Below, in pieces: positions 1-6,849 of a stretch of DNA of 9,572 nucleotides. The notes under the pieces are model-generated. The model was not told the DNA's origin. It made no database searches and saw only the letters and a list, made by a program, of their open reading frames with translations. Source of the stretch: an uncultured Eubacteriales bacterium (GTDB lineage: Bacteria > Bacillota > Clostridia > Christensenellales > Christensenellaceae); the NCBI GenBank assembly GCA_900545085.1, contig UQXU01000066.1, positions 1-9,572 on the forward strand, given 5' to 3'. Numbering within the stretch: the stretch's first letter is position 1; each line of letters starts with the position of its first letter. Made by a program: the position numbers and the translations under genes.

Positions 1-1
1 C

Positions 2-154
2 TTTTTATCAGAATACTTTAAAAAGATTTGTATCGGAGGATATGCGGAGAATGGGAATTGGAAGGACGCTCTTGGATGTGTGGATGCAAGGATATACAGC
101 CGGAAGCATGTCGAAGAGGAGCCATATGACTGTCAGATGGAGTATGTATTATAA
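2..154 (+). CDS. C-terminal fragment of an unidentified protein (5' end outside window)
   Basis: The second reading frame is open from the first bases of the window to a TAA stop at 152-154, giving 50 residues of the end of a protein that begins upstream. The tail is hydrophilic and acidic, with aromatic residues (it contains YAENGNWKDALGC and ends EEEPYDCQMEYVL). Codon use looks like that of the neighbouring genes and a terminator-like hairpin follows, both consistent with a real gene end. I do not recognise the family and assign no function. The competing ATG-started frame from 42 to 245 runs into the hairpin and its product has no protein-like features, so I prefer this frame. Confidence 0.6.
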   Translation, partial: FLSEYFKKICIGGYAENGNWKDALGCVDARIYSRKHVEEEPYDCQMEYVL

Positions 155-215
155 CTGTCAAATTTTTCACAACATTTGCTTACAGTTAAGGCACGCCCGT
201 GACACACAAACACAA

Positions 216-238
216 AAGAGCCGCAAAAGACGGCTCTT
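216..238 (+). terminator. Hairpin terminator after the upstream gene
   Basis: A perfect 8-bp inverted repeat, AAGAGCCG (216-223) and CGGCTCTT (231-238), encloses a 7-base A-rich loop. The T-run on the + side is weak (TTATCCT). Read on the - strand, the hairpin is followed by a better T-rich stretch (TTTTGTGTTTG). It most likely ends the gene that stops at 154 and may work in both directions. Confidence 0.55.
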
Positions 239-311
239 ATCCTAAAGTTCCAGTATCCATTACGCATTTAATCAAAAAACAGCTTTAAATCATCTTCTTC
301 GGTACTTATTA

Positions 312-320
312 TGATATAAT
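312..320 (+). promoter_or_regulatory. Extended -10 promoter of the Crp/Fnr-type gene
   Basis: TG (312-313), one base, then a perfect TATAAT (315-320) forms an extended -10 element. No good -35 box lies 16-18 bases upstream, which is usual for this promoter class. The predicted start of transcription is near 327, giving a leader of about 40 bases that contains the palindrome at 335-350. Confidence 0.6.
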
Positions 321-334
321 CAAACATGAAAATC

Positions 335-350
335 TGTTGTTATTACAACA
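335..350. promoter_or_regulatory. Perfect 16-bp palindrome, candidate operator for the Crp/Fnr regulator
   Basis: TGTTGT (335-340), a TATT centre (341-344) and ACAACA (345-350) form a perfect 6-4-6 dyad. Half-sites of about this size around a 4-base centre match the geometry of Fnr-type sites (TTGAT-N4-ATCAA), although the half-site sequence differs. It lies just downstream of the predicted transcription start and just before the ribosome binding site, a position suited to repression. Self-regulation by the adjacent gene product is an inference. Confidence 0.5.
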
Positions 351-365
351 AAATTAGAGGTGCGC

Positions 366-1028
366 ATGAAAAAATATTTTGGAATTTTGAGGAAATGCGC
401 GTTGTTTGCGGGCGCGGACGACGAGGATATACAGAGCGCGCTCGGCTGCATTGCTCCGAATGTAATGAAGTATTCTCAGGGAGAAATGATACTGCGCGCG
501 GGGGAGAGAGCGGAGCGGATAGGTCTGATGCTGTCGGGTAAAGCATGTATCTTTCAAGAGGATATTCTCGGAAACAGAAACATAATATCCCAAGTTTTTA
601 AAGGTAATTTATTTGCGGAGGCGTTCGCGTTGAGAGAGGATAACATGCTTAGTGTAAACGTGCAGGCGGAGGAAGATTGCTGCATTATGCTGTTCGACGC
701 TAGGAGAATACTCACTCTTTGCCCCTCTGCGTGCAGGTATCATGTAAATCTCATTAAGAATATACTTTCAGATTTGGCTCAGAAGAATGCTGTTTTGACT
801 GAAAAGGTGTCTCATATTTCTCAGCGGACCACAAGACGAAAGCTGCTTTCCTATTTGTCTGCGGAGGCGCGCCGTGCGGGCAGCGTTGACTTTACAATAC
901 CCTTTGACAGACAGCAGCTCGCTGACTATTTATCCGTGGACAGAAGCGCCATGTCCGCAGAGCTGAGCAAGCTCAAATCAGAAGGCCTTATCTCATATCA
1001 TAAAAACAAGTTTACGCTGCTTGAGTAA
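366..1028 (+). CDS. Crp/Fnr-family transcriptional regulator
   Basis: This encodes a 220-residue protein with the classic two-domain Crp/Fnr layout. An N-terminal cyclic-nucleotide-binding-type beta-roll covers about residues 15-115 (YSQGEMILRAGE at 36-47; GKACIFQEDILGNRNII around 58-74). A long dimerisation helix follows (about 125-150). The C-terminal winged helix is typical: IPFDRQQLADYLSVDRSAMSAEL at 178-200, then EGLISYHKNKFTLL. The cysteines (11, 28, 61, 105, 106, 119, 123) do not form the Fnr N-terminal 4Fe-4S motif, and the cAMP-contact residues of true Crp are not evident, so the effector is unknown. I chose ATG at 366 because AGAGG (356-360) sits 5 bases before it, whereas the GTG at 360 overlaps that Shine-Dalgarno site. 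It is probably autoregulated through the palindrome at 335-350. The thiamine promoter begins only 3 bases after the stop codon, but nothing shows that this protein controls the thiamine genes. Confidence 0.9.
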   Translation: MKKYFGILRKCALFAGADDEDIQSALGCIAPNVMKYSQGEMILRAGERAERIGLMLSGKACIFQEDILGNRNIISQVFKGNLFAEAFALREDNMLSVNVQAEEDCCIMLFDARRILTLCPSACRYHVNLIKNILSDLAQKNAVLTEKVSHISQRTTRRKLLSYLSAEARRAGSVDFTIPFDRQQLADYLSVDRSAMSAELSKLKSEGLISYHKNKFTLLE

Positions 1029-1031
1029 GCC

Positions 1032-1060
1032 TTGACATTGATAGATGTGCATGATATTAT
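1032..1060 (+). promoter_or_regulatory. Promoter of the thiamine operon
   Basis: A perfect -35 TTGACA (1032-1037) is followed after exactly 17 bases by TATTAT (1055-1060), with TG one base upstream of the -10 (1052-1053) as an extended element. Transcription should start near 1067, about 12 bases before the riboswitch. It lies directly behind the regulator stop codon with no terminator between them, so some read-through from the regulator gene is possible. Confidence 0.75.
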
Positions 1061-1078
1061 GAGTTAGACAGAAATAAT

Positions 1079-1164
1079 ATACAGGGGAGCTTGTCGGCAG
1101 GCTGAGAGGAAGTAATCAACTTCGACCCTTAAACCTGATCTGGGTAATGCCAGCGGAGGAAATG
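1079..1164 (+). ncRNA. TPP riboswitch (THI element) aptamer
   Basis: The conserved core is clear: CTGAGA (1102-1107), GACCCTTAAACCTGATC (1124-1140), then the arm CTGG-GTAATG-CCAG (1140-1153) and GCGGAGGAAATG. These match the THI-box consensus that binds thiamine pyrophosphate. The GCTTG/CAGGC pairing (1089-1093 with 1098-1102) fits P3, and an extra hairpin GAAGT/ACTTC (1109-1113 with 1119-1123) follows. The closing P1 helix could not be fixed with confidence. It precedes a terminator and then thiC, so TPP should switch off transcription of the downstream thiamine genes. Confidence 0.93.
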
Positions 1165-1172
1165 CTTTCATT

Positions 1173-1212
1173 CGAGGGATACCTGTATTCAGGCGGCTCT
1201 CGTTTTTTATTT
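1173..1212 (+). terminator. Riboswitch expression platform: intrinsic terminator
   Basis: CGAGGG (1173-1178) pairs with CTCTCG (1197-1202, one G-U pair). The inner stem CCTG/CAGG (1182-1185 with 1190-1193) closes a TATT loop, with a small internal loop between the stems. TTTTTTATTT follows directly at 1203. The left inner arm CCTGTAT (1182-1188) is the exact complement of ATACAGG (1079-1085) at the 5' edge of the aptamer, which supplies the alternative antiterminator pairing. This is a standard TPP OFF-switch arrangement. Confidence 0.82.
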
Positions 1213-1219
1213 AACTAAA

Positions 1220-1250
1220 ATTGACATGGCATATTATTGACATGGCATAT
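1220..1250 (+). repeat. Tandem duplication of a 15-base unit containing TTGACA
   Basis: ATTGACATGGCATAT occurs at 1220-1234 and again at 1236-1250, with one base between the copies (period 16). Each copy carries a perfect -35-like TTGACA. The repeat lies between the riboswitch terminator and the thiC start codon. Weak -10-like sequences follow (for example AATACT at 1261-1266, 18 bases after the second TTGACA), so an internal promoter is possible but not shown. Confidence 0.85.
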
Positions 1251-1302
1251 AAAAGAAGAAAATACTGAAAAAGTCTAATAGATCTAAGAAAGAAGGTAAG
1301 AG

Positions 1303-2604
1303 ATGAATTATTCTACACAGATGGAAGCGGCTCGCAAAAATATTATAACAGAGCAGATGCGTATTGTAGCTCAGAAGGAGCATAAAGACGCAGAGGAAAT
1401 CCGAGCTTTGGTCGCGTCCGGAAAGGTCGTAATATGCGCGAACAAGCTTCACAAATGCCTCGATCCGAACGGAGTAGGGTCTATGCTGAGAACTAAGATA
1501 AACGTAAACCTCGGCGTTTCTCGAGACTGCAAGGATTACGATGTAGAAATGTCAAAGGTTATGGAAGCCGTGAACATGGGCGCAGAAGCTATAATGGATC
1601 TCTCGTCTCACGGCGATACTACCGAGTTCAGACGCAAGCTGACGAGAGAATGCCCCGCTATGATAGGTACGGTTCCTGTGTATGACAGTGTAATTCACTA
1701 TCAGCGTGATCTGGCCACGCTTACTGCGAAGGATTTTATAGATGTAGTTCGTCTGCACGCTCAGGACGGCGTGGACTTCGTGACTCTGCACTGCGGCATT
1801 ACGCGCAAGACGATAGATCAGATAAAGAAGCATAAGCGTAAGATGAACATAGTGTCGCGCGGCGGTTCGCTTGTGTTCGCGTGGATGAGCATGACGGGCG
1901 AGGAGAATCCTTTCTATGAATATTTCGATGAGATTCTTGAGATATGCCGTGAGTACGACGTTACAATTTCTCTCGGGGATGCCTGCCGCCCCGGCTGTCT
2001 GGCTGACGCCGGAGACGTATGCCAGATAGAGGAGCTGGTGCGTCTGGGTGAATTGACAAAACGAGCATGGGAGCGTGACGTACAGGTAATGGTAGAAGGC
2101 CCGGGTCATATGGCTTTGGACGAGATTGCTGCTAATATGAAAATTCAGCAGTCTATCTGCATGGGCGCGCCATTTTATGTATTGGGACCGCTGGTTACTG
2201 ATATTGCTCCGGGGTATGATCACATAACGTCTGCTATCGGCGGAGCTGTAGCGGCGGCCTCCGGCGCGGCGTTCCTCTGCTACGTGACGCCTGCCGAGCA
2301 TCTTGCTCTGCCTAATCTCGACGATGTCAAACAGGGAATTATTGCTTCCAAGATTGCGGCTCATGCTGCCGATATTGCAAAGCATATTCCGGGCGCGAGA
2401 GATATAGATGACAAGATGGCGGACGCAAGGCGCACATTCGACTGGGATGCACAGTGGGAATGCGCGATAGACCCTGAGACAGCGAAGGCGATAAGAGCAG
2501 ACCGAAGCCCTGAGTTTGAGGACTCCTGCTCCATGTGCGGTAAATTCTGCGCAGTTCGCAGTATGAACAAAGCGCTGAACGGCGAATACATAGATATTCT
2601 GTAA
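1303..2604 (+). CDS. thiC: Phosphomethylpyrimidine synthase ThiC
   Basis: ThiC is a radical-SAM enzyme that rearranges aminoimidazole ribotide into HMP-phosphate, the pyrimidine half of thiamine. The 433-residue protein is the short form, lacking the N-terminal extension of the roughly 630-residue proteobacterial enzyme. Family blocks are present: [25 protein letters not shown] near residues 48-71, [35 protein letters not shown], and YVTPAEHL. The C-terminal cluster cysteines are C409, C412 and C416 (CSMCGKFC), a CX2CX3C spacing rather than the CX2CX4C of the long enzymes. The start has AGAAGG six bases upstream. It is first in the thiamine operon, behind the TPP riboswitch, with 21 bases to thiM. 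Confidence 0.97.
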   Translation: MNYSTQMEAARKNIITEQMRIVAQKEHKDAEEIRALVASGKVVICANKLHKCLDPNGVGSMLRTKINVNLGVSRDCKDYDVEMSKVMEAVNMGAEAIMDLSSHGDTTEFRRKLTRECPAMIGTVPVYDSVIHYQRDLATLTAKDFIDVVRLHAQDGVDFVTLHCGITRKTIDQIKKHKRKMNIVSRGGSLVFAWMSMTGEENPFYEYFDEILEICREYDVTISLGDACRPGCLADAGDVCQIEELVRLGELTKRAWERDVQVMVEGPGHMALDEIAANMKIQQSICMGAPFYVLGPLVTDIAPGYDHITSAIGGAVAAASGAAFLCYVTPAEHLALPNLDDVKQGIIASKIAAHAADIAKHIPGARDIDDKMADARRTFDWDAQWECAIDPETAKAIRADRSPEFEDSCSMCGKFCAVRSMNKALNGEYIDIL

Positions 2605-2625
2605 ACTGGCTCGGATGGTGAGATA

Positions 2626-3447
2626 ATGCTGGGGAAATATACTGATTTGGTGCGCTCTGCGCATCCTCTTATTCATAACATTACAAATTATGTAACTGTA
2701 AACGACTGCGCAAATGTACTCCTCGCCTGCGGCGGTTCTCCGATAATGGCGGATGACGCAGCCGAGGTAGAGGAGATAACCTCCATTTGCTCCGGCTTGA
2801 ATATAAATATAGGCACACTGAACGAGCGTACTATAAAATCCATGCTGCTCGCAGGGAAAAAGGCAAACGAACTGTCTCATCCGGTCGTGCTGGATCCGGT
2901 AGGCGCGGGGGCGTCGTCTTTGAGAACGAATACTGCGAAGCTGCTTCTTAAAGAAGTGAAGTTTTCTGTGATAAGAGGCAATATCTCTGAGATTAAGGCA
3001 ATAGCCTTGGGCAGCAGCGAGACTCAGGGCGTGGACGCTAACGAGCTGGACGCCGTTACAGAAGAAAATCTGGCGGATTCCGCAGCTTTTGCAAAGAGTT
3101 TCGCAGCGCAGACAGGCAGCGTGGTTGCGATTACAGGAGCAATAGATATAGTCGCGGATGCAGAGAGAGCATTTGCAATAAGAAACGGTGTTCCTGCGAT
3201 GGCGTGTATTACAGGCAGCGGGTGTATGCTCTCTGCTATGACGGCGGCGTATTTGGTCGCGGGCGGCTGCGATGTAGAAGCGGCGTCGGAGGCTGTATGC
3301 GCTATGGGAGTATGCGGAGAAAAGGCGTTTGCAAAGATGCAGGAGACGGGCGCGGGCAATGCTTCGTTCAGGAATTATCTGATAGACGCCGTCTATAATC
3401 TGACAGGGGCGGAGCTTGACAGAGCAGCAAATTTCGAGGTGATGTAA
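2626..3447 (+). CDS. thiM: Hydroxyethylthiazole kinase ThiM
   Basis: ThiM phosphorylates 4-methyl-5-(2-hydroxyethyl)thiazole with ATP, salvaging the thiazole half of thiamine. The 273-residue length fits the ribokinase-fold ThiM family. Visible motifs in order: HNITNYV (17-23), DPVGAGA (90-96), RGNISEI (117-123), AITGAID (168-174), and TGSGCMLSA (196-204) with the expected active-site cysteine C200. The ATG has GGTGAG a few bases upstream. It lies between thiC and thiE (2-base gap), so it is co-transcribed and under the riboswitch. Because no thiazole-synthesis genes are present in the window, ThiM is the only visible source of thiazole phosphate here. Confidence 0.96.
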   Translation: MLGKYTDLVRSAHPLIHNITNYVTVNDCANVLLACGGSPIMADDAAEVEEITSICSGLNINIGTLNERTIKSMLLAGKKANELSHPVVLDPVGAGASSLRTNTAKLLLKEVKFSVIRGNISEIKAIALGSSETQGVDANELDAVTEENLADSAAFAKSFAAQTGSVVAITGAIDIVADAERAFAIRNGVPAMACITGSGCMLSAMTAAYLVAGGCDVEAASEAVCAMGVCGEKAFAKMQETGAGNASFRNYLIDAVYNLTGAELDRAANFEVM

Positions 3448-3449
3448 AA

Positions 3450-4103
3450 ATGAAAGAGAAAATAAATGTTTTGAAGAAAAAAGATTTGAGACTCTATGTT
3501 GTGACTGATAGATCCTGGCTGGGGGAGATGACTCTCAGAGAAGCGGTGGAAGAAGCTCTGAGAGGCGGCGCGTCTATGGTTCAGCTGAGAGAAAAAGATA
3601 TTTCCCGTATTGAATTTGTTTCAGAGGGCTTGGATATGAGAATGCTATGCGATAAGTATTGTGTTCCGTTTATAGTAAATGACGATGTAGATATGGCGAT
3701 AAAAGTCAGCGCAAACGGCGTCCATTTGGGTCAGGACGATATGAGCGTGTCGGATGCACGCTCTATCATTGGAGACGATGCTATAATCGGCGTGTCTGTA
3801 CAGACTGTTGAGCAGGCTAAAAAAGCAGAGGAGGACGGCGCGGATTATCTGGGCGTGGGCGCGGTTTTCCAGACGTCTACAAAGACAGATGCTAAGCCAG
3901 TGTCGCTGGATACTGTAAAGTCTATATGCGAAGCGGTCAGCATTCCGGTTTGCGCTATAGGCGGCATTAATGCTGAAAACGTATCTGAGCTGGGAGGTCT
4001 GGGTTTGAGCGGAGCGGCTGTTGTATCCGCTGTGTTTGCCGCTGACGATATACGCAATGCGAGCAGAAAGCTGCGCGAGCTTTGCGACGAGGCGTTCGAA
4101 TGA
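3450..4103 (+). CDS. thiE: Thiamine-phosphate synthase ThiE
   Basis: ThiE is a TIM-barrel enzyme that couples HMP-PP with thiazole phosphate to give thiamine monophosphate. The 217 residues contain the family signature: YVVTDR (16-21), MVQLREKD (43-50), VNDDVDMA (76-83), VHLGQDD (91-97), GVGAVFQTSTK (135-145, the phosphate and pyrophosphate loop), AIGGI (169-173) and GLSGAAVVSAVF (185-196). The start is two bases after the thiM stop, and its Shine-Dalgarno (GAGGTGAT) lies in the last thiM codons. Its stop overlaps the thiD start by 4 bases (ATGA), which suggests translational coupling. Confidence 0.96.
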   Translation: MKEKINVLKKKDLRLYVVTDRSWLGEMTLREAVEEALRGGASMVQLREKDISRIEFVSEGLDMRMLCDKYCVPFIVNDDVDMAIKVSANGVHLGQDDMSVSDARSIIGDDAIIGVSVQTVEQAKKAEEDGADYLGVGAVFQTSTKTDAKPVSLDTVKSICEAVSIPVCAIGGINAENVSELGGLGLSGAAVVSAVFAADDIRNASRKLRELCDEAFE

Positions 4104-4876
4104 AAACGGTGCTGACTATTGCCGGATCGGATTGCAGCGGGGGAGCGGGGATTCAGGCTGATATAAAAACTATATGTGCGCACGGCCTTTACGCTATGAG
4201 CGCAATAACTGCATTGACTGCGCAAAACACTACCGGTGTATATGGGGTATATGAATCCTCGCCGGAGTTTGTTGCGCAGCAGCTCGACTGCATATTTACT
4301 GACATTCGGCCGGACGCTGTGAAAATAGGCATGGTATCATCGGCAGAAATTATAACAGCGATAGCTGACAGGCTCAGATTTTATAATGCCGATAACGTAG
4401 TTATTGACCCTGTTATGGTATCTACGAGCGGAAGCTCTCTCATGAACAATGACGCACAATCCGCGCTCATTGGCGAATTATTTCCTCTGGGTACGCTTAT
4501 TACGCCTAATATACCTGAAGCGGAGGAGCTTTCGGGAATGGAGATAAAGTCGGAAGCGGATATGATCGCTGCCGCAGAGAAAATAAACTGCAAATGTGCA
4601 GTTCTGATAAAAGGCGGACATCTCTCCGGCGACGCCGCAGATCTTCTGTACAGCGGCGGGAAAGTAAGCTGGTTCAGAGCTAATCGCGTAAACAATTGCA
4701 ATACGCATGGCACAGGCTGCACTCTGTCGTCAGCCATAGCATGCGGCCTTGCGGATGGGGCGACGCTTGAGGAAAGCGTGGAGAAAGCGAAAATGTACGT
4801 ATTGGGCGCGCTGGAGTATGGGCTCGATCTTGGGAAGGGAAAGGGACCGCTCAACCACATGTATGCAGTAAAATAA
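4100..4876 (+). CDS. thiD: HMP/HMP-phosphate kinase ThiD
   Basis: ThiD phosphorylates hydroxymethylpyrimidine and then HMP-P to the pyrophosphate used by ThiE. The 258-residue ribokinase-fold protein shows GSDCSGGAGIQADIKT (9-24), ITALTAQNT (36-44), KIGM (75-78), DPVMVSTSG (103-111), TPNIPEAE (135-142), IKGGH (170-174) and NTHGTGCTLSSA (201-212) with active-site-region C207. I place the start at ATG 4100, in a 4-base overlap with the thiE stop and 7 bases after GAGG (4089-4092). A TTG 18 bases upstream in the same frame has no comparable ribosome binding site. It is the last gene of the operon, followed by a strong terminator. Confidence 0.96.
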   Translation: MKTVLTIAGSDCSGGAGIQADIKTICAHGLYAMSAITALTAQNTTGVYGVYESSPEFVAQQLDCIFTDIRPDAVKIGMVSSAEIITAIADRLRFYNADNVVIDPVMVSTSGSSLMNNDAQSALIGELFPLGTLITPNIPEAEELSGMEIKSEADMIAAAEKINCKCAVLIKGGHLSGDAADLLYSGGKVSWFRANRVNNCNTHGTGCTLSSAIACGLADGATLEESVEKAKMYVLGALEYGLDLGKGKGPLNHMYAVK

Positions 4877-4903
4877 AAACTATTATAATATATAATATAT
4901 ACG

Positions 4904-4942
4904 AAAAAGTGCGAAAGAGCGGTATACTCGTTCGCACTTTTT
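4904..4942. terminator. Bidirectional terminator between convergent thiD and bioA
   Basis: A perfect 12-bp inverted repeat, AAAAAGTGCGAA (4904-4915) and TTCGCACTTTTT (4931-4942), encloses a 15-base centre that can add GAG/CTC pairs. The stem gives a T-run on either strand, so it should end both the thiamine (+) and biotin (-) transcripts. The AT-only stretch at 4879-4900 lies just upstream. Confidence 0.88.
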
Positions 4943-4946
4943 ATAT

Positions 4947-6149
4947 TTATCGTCTGAACCAGGCTTTCATTGTGTTCAATATTTGTACGAGCTGCTCCTG
5001 CTCGATTACATAAGGCACCATGGCGTACATATAGCTTAGGAACGGGCGGCTGAATACTCCGCGGTCAAATGCGAATTGCTGGAAGCCGTATAAATCATCT
5101 GGGTTGAAAACTTCGATGCAGACGCATCCGCCCATTATGCGTATTTCTTTAATCCTGCTGTCCGAAAAGCCGGCCATTTCTCGGCGAGTCACAGCCTCTA
5201 TGTGTTTGATTTTTTCCATGTAGTTTTCTCGCTGGAAAATCTCTATTCCTTTTAGTGCGACGCTGCATGCCAGGGCGTTGCCCATAAAGGTGGGACCGTG
5301 CATAAGAGCCTTGCTGTCGTCCTCTCCCAAAAACCCTTCGTATACCTTGCGATTGGCGATGGTAGCGGCGTGTCCTATGTAACCTCCGGTAAGGGCTTTT
5401 CCGAGTACGAGTATATCCGGCAGGACGAGATCAGCGACGAATCTGTTGCCTGTGCGCCCGAATCCTGTTGCAACTTCATCGAAAATGAGAAGCACGCCGT
5501 ATTGATCGCATAGCTCTCTGGCGCGTTTTAAAAAGGAGACGTCGTACATGCGCATACCGCCTGCGCCCTGAAGCAAAGGCTCGACTATGAAGCTGTTAAG
5601 CTCGGAGTGGTGTTTTTCAAAAGCCTGTTCGAGAGCTGTTATTTCAGTCGGAATGTGAATTGCGTTTTTCTTCTCGCCGTAAGCCTCCAATATGAAGTGA
5701 TAGTCCTCGTCGTCTCCGACTTCCATGGCTTTGAAGGTGTCTCCGTGGTATGCGTGCTCGAGTGCGAGCACCTTGGTTCGTTTCAGATCGCCGCGGTTGA
5801 CGAAATACTGCAATGCCATTTTCAGGCTGACCTCTACGGCAACGCTTCCGGAATCAGAAAAAAAACAGTAATCCAGATCTCCGGGCAGCCATTCCGCGAG
5901 CTTGTCGGATAGCTTCTCTACGGGATCGTGAGTTAGACCGCCCAGCATGATGTGAGCGAACTTATCCGTTTGCTCGTGGATAGCTGCATTGAGCTCAGGA
6001 TGCTTGTAGCCGTGTATTACGCTCCACCATGAAGATACGGAGTCTATTAGTCTATGGCCGTCGTCTGTATATAGATATACGCCTTCCGCGTCAGCTATTT
6101 TGTACGGAAGCTTCATTTTTTTCATTTGCTGATAAGGATACCAGATCAT
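4947..6149 (-). CDS. bioA: Adenosylmethionine-8-amino-7-oxononanoate aminotransferase BioA
   Basis: BioA is the PLP-dependent aminotransferase that turns KAPA into DAPA, usually with S-adenosylmethionine as amino donor. The 400-residue class III aminotransferase shows WYPY (3-6), SVSSWWSVIHGY (37-48), SDSGSVAVE (98-106), HAYHGDT (132-138), DEVATGFGRTG (224-234), the PLP lysine K251 in LGKALTGG, HGPTFMGNALAC (284-295), and an RPF element near the C-terminus. The SSWW and HGPTFMGN blocks separate BioA from other class III enzymes. A strong GAGGAGGT lies 4-5 bases before the ATG. It is the last gene of the bioY-bioB-bioD-bioA operon, 16 bases after bioD, and ends next to the shared terminator. 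Confidence 0.96.
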   Translation of the reverse strand: MIWYPYQQMKKMKLPYKIADAEGVYLYTDDGHRLIDSVSSWWSVIHGYKHPELNAAIHEQTDKFAHIMLGGLTHDPVEKLSDKLAEWLPGDLDYCFFSDSGSVAVEVSLKMALQYFVNRGDLKRTKVLALEHAYHGDTFKAMEVGDDEDYHFILEAYGEKKNAIHIPTEITALEQAFEKHHSELNSFIVEPLLQGAGGMRMYDVSFLKRARELCDQYGVLLIFDEVATGFGRTGNRFVADLVLPDILVLGKALTGGYIGHAATIANRKVYEGFLGEDDSKALMHGPTFMGNALACSVALKGIEIFQRENYMEKIKHIEAVTRREMAGFSDSRIKEIRIMGGCVCIEVFNPDDLYGFQQFAFDRGVFSRPFLSYMYAMVPYVIEQEQLVQILNTMKAWFRR

Positions 6150-6165
6150 TTTTACCTCCTCAACA

Positions 6166-6849
6166 TTAATCGTAAAGCGCAGCGAGCTTATCCGCGTCTA
6201 TATTCAAGTCGCTGCTTCCGTCCTGAATGCAGGATATGGTTTTAAGCCCTGTGACGTATTCGCACATTTTGATGTTATCTTCTTCCATGAGGTCTCCGGG
6301 ATGGAAGCGGTTGAATATCAAGCCCTTGATTTTTATTCCTCGTCTCTGCATGTATTCAACCGTCAATGCGACATGGTTTATCGTCCCCAGTCCGGCGTCG
6401 GCGACTATTATACACGAGAGATTCAGCTCTTTAATTATATCCTCCAGCCATATTTTCTCGCGGTCAAAGCTTATGGGGCATATTATTCCGCCGCTCCCTT
6501 CGACTGTGACATAATCGTATTTCTCACAAACAGACATGAAGCGTTCTTTTACAGTCTGCATTTCTACGGCGTTGCCTTCAATTCTGGATGCGAGATGCGG
6601 AGATACCGCTGTTTCGTACACGTAAGGACACATTTGCTCCAGAGGCTGATTTATTCCGGATATATCGCGGACATACTTTGCGTCGCCCGGGACGAGAGTT
6701 CCGTCGGACTGCCGTGTGTTTCCGCTCATAGCGGCTTTGAAATATGCTGAGTTTCTTCCGCTTTCGTGCAGTTTCTTTACTATGAGTCCGGCTGCGAAGG
6801 TTTTTCCTATGTCGGTGCCCGTTCCTGTTATAAATATTTTCTTAGCCAT
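6166..6849 (-). CDS. bioD: Dethiobiotin synthetase BioD
   Basis: BioD closes the ureido ring of dethiobiotin from DAPA, CO2 and ATP. The 227-residue P-loop protein has a Walker A motif GTGTDIGKT (9-17), a YFKAAMSG segment (36-43) carrying the substrate/phosphate lysine K38, PGDAKYV (54-60), and VEGSGGIICPI (116-126). The family's usual GTDTxxGKT and VEGAGG are each changed by a single small residue, which should not impair function. The start overlaps the end of bioB by 8 bases, and its Shine-Dalgarno (GAGG) lies inside the bioB coding end, suggesting translational coupling. Confidence 0.95.
   Translation of the reverse strand: MAKKIFITGTGTDIGKTFAAGLIVKKLHESGRNSAYFKAAMSGNTRQSDGTLVPGDAKYVRDISGINQPLEQMCPYVYETAVSPHLASRIEGNAVEMQTVKERFMSVCEKYDYVTVEGSGGIICPISFDREKIWLEDIIKELNLSCIIVADAGLGTINHVALTVEYMQRRGIKIKGLIFNRFHPGDLMEEDNIKMCEYVTGLKTISCIQDGSSDLNIDADKLAALYD

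Noticed and set aside
42..245. 67-codon + strand frame at the left edge
   Set aside because: It overlaps the more protein-like partial frame ending at 154 and runs through the terminator hairpin; the product is basic and low in hydrophobic core.
366..1028. Fnr-type oxygen-sensing 4Fe-4S cluster in the Crp/Fnr protein
   Set aside because: The cysteines do not form the N-terminal Fnr spacing, so calling it Fnr would be unsupported.
1552..2880. 442-codon open frame on the - strand opposite thiC and thiM
   Set aside because: It lies antisense to two clearly conserved genes, its product is rich in Arg, Tyr, His and Cys with no recognisable domain, and it is best explained by codon bias of the + strand genes.
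4879..4900. AT-only stretch after thiD as a promoter (TATAAT present)
   Set aside because: It lies immediately before a terminator and no + strand gene follows, so a promoter role is unlikely.
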